From Marinoscillum furvescens DSM 4134 (GTDB lineage: Bacteria; Bacteroidota; Bacteroidia; Cytophagales; Cyclobacteriaceae): a stretch of 64,000 nucleotides of DNA. Under the pieces are notes generated by a model. It was not told the DNA's origin. It made no database searches and saw nothing but the letters and a program-made list of their open reading frames with translations. Location: assembly GCF_003386095.1 (NCBI RefSeq), contig NZ_QREG01000004.1, forward strand, positions 62,001-126,000. Reading direction: 5' to 3'. The position numbers and the translations under genes were made by a program. This document shows positions 63,275 to 64,000 of this stretch, piece after piece; the first letter of the stretch is position 1; every line of letters begins with the position of its first letter.

Positions 63275-64000
63275 TTACTCGGATATATCGTCTATATATT
63301 CAGTTACATTTTCAATTACTTCACCGACTTTAGTCCAGCCGGTCACCCTATCCAAACTTCTTTCTATTTCAAAGACAGTTTCATTTTCTGAGTTATCCGT
63401 CCAGGTTAGGCGGTTTTCTGTGTCGCTTTCAACAGTACTATGAAGGTTGGATGGTGCGTCTGGCGGTGCTAGAATGAAATACATATTCACACTATCATAC
63501 CCACCCAGCAGCACAGCCACCACATCGCTGGTCACGATCGTGTATTTCAGTCCTTTATAAATGGTAGCATTCGTATAGCCGGGCACCTCCAGCTCATCGT
63601 AAGTACCTGCCGCTATGTCAGTGGTATCTAGCCATAGCTCATCTCCCAGCTCGTAGAGCTTGTTGAAGTTCTGCGTACTGGCGCCGGATCTGGTGCGGAG
63701 CGAGGCAAACACCTGGTCTGTCTCCAGCACCACTATGTAGTCCTCGCCTGTTTCCAGTGCGGTGATATCCACCCAGCTCAGCGTCTCCTCATCGCTATCC
63801 TCATGGTAGATCTCCTCTACCAGCTCCAGCTGCGCCGGGTCATCTTCGTAGAACTCACACTTTATCCGGCGAGAGGTATTAGCCATCACCACGTCATCGT
63901 CGAAAAAAACGGGAGCGTCATAGTTCAGCACATCAGCCTCCAGCAGGTCGTGCACATAGAAGGTGCACTGGCTGTTGCTGTCTGGCCATGCCTTCAGCGC
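63275..64000 (-). CDS. Phage tail protein with C-terminal fibronectin III domain, partial
   Basis: Open to the right window edge: the frame continues past the GTG at 63955 with codons for ALKAWPDSNSQCTFY, so the start is outside. The end is a fibronectin III domain (PPDAPSNLHSTVESDTENRL, TWTDNSENETVFEIERS). Part of the tail operon; the total size is unknown. Confidence 0.65.
   Translation of the reverse strand, partial: ALKAWPDSNSQCTFYVHDLLEADVLNYDAPVFFDDDVVMANTSRRIKCEFYEDDPAQLELVEEIYHEDSDEETLSWVDITALETGEDYIVVLETDQVFASLRTRSGASTQNFNKLYELGDELWLDTTDIAAGTYDELEVPGYTNATIYKGLKYTIVTSDVVAVLLGGYDSVNMYFILAPPDAPSNLHSTVESDTENRLTWTDNSENETVFEIERSLDRVTGWTKVGEVIENVTEYIDDISE

Larger units (their letters stand above)
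44185..64000. mobile_element. Prophage (left part, continues beyond the window)
   Basis: A run of about 20 kb, nearly all on the minus strand, with a large serine recombinase, HNH-like protein, primase-helicase, divergent repressor switch, many tiny coupled genes and tail proteins, inserted at a tRNA gene. No capsid, portal or terminase gene is seen in the window; they are presumably to the right. Confidence 0.85.

Overview
The window is a piece of a Bacteroidota chromosome, most likely a marine or soil Cytophagales-type bacterium; it is not assigned to a genus. The evidence is type IX secretion C-terminal domains on secreted enzymes, a PID-CTERM small protein, large TPR and 7TM sensor kinases, LytTR regulation, and recurrent promoters of the form TTG-N18/19-TAnnTTTG, the Bacteroidota sigma-factor consensus. 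Classical Shine-Dalgarno sites are scarce.

Region 1 (1-15.3 kb) is mixed. It includes a duplicated-domain protein, DNA repair (AlkD-like), a FemAB-like protein, an SRAP protein and several lipoproteins. A dispersed xylan set is also here: GH67 alpha-glucuronidase, mannonate dehydratase, a GH10 xylanase with a T9SS tail, and a CE20-like acetylesterase. An AT-rich two-gene insert lies at 7.5-9.8 kb.

Region 2 (15.3-28.6 kb) is the branched-chain amino acid and threonine block, all on the minus strand: ilvE-ilvD-ilvB-ilvN-ilvA, then thrA, a toxin-antitoxin pair, thrB and thrC. Upstream of ilvE is a complete attenuator: promoter, a 28-codon Ile/Val/Leu-rich leader peptide, an antiterminator arm inside the last codons of that peptide, and an intrinsic terminator just before ilvE. 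thrA has its own promoter and a structured leader. sucC lies upstream.

Region 3 (28.7-43.7 kb) holds a LolD-like ATPase, an EamA transporter, a 7TM histidine kinase with a LytTR regulator, a BspA-like surface protein whose T9SS tail is cut off by an in-frame amber codon, a PID-CTERM protein, a TPR histidine kinase, a GH13 amylase with two starch-binding repeats, a membrane protein and gapA.

Region 4 (44.15-64.0 kb and beyond) is the left part of a prophage or related element integrated at tRNA-Glu(UUC). Its large serine recombinase reads into the tRNA gene for its last codons. A long leftward early operon runs from a divergent repressor/operator switch at 54.5 kb through many small ATGA-coupled genes to a primase-helicase. 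An iteron cluster with an AT-rich stretch, a likely replication origin, follows. Possible cargo (a TPR membrane protein, a lipoprotein, small membrane proteins and XRE regulators) lies at 54.6-57.9 kb. Leftward tail genes run from 64 to 58 kb and continue outside the window. The right attachment site and the packaging and capsid genes are not in view.
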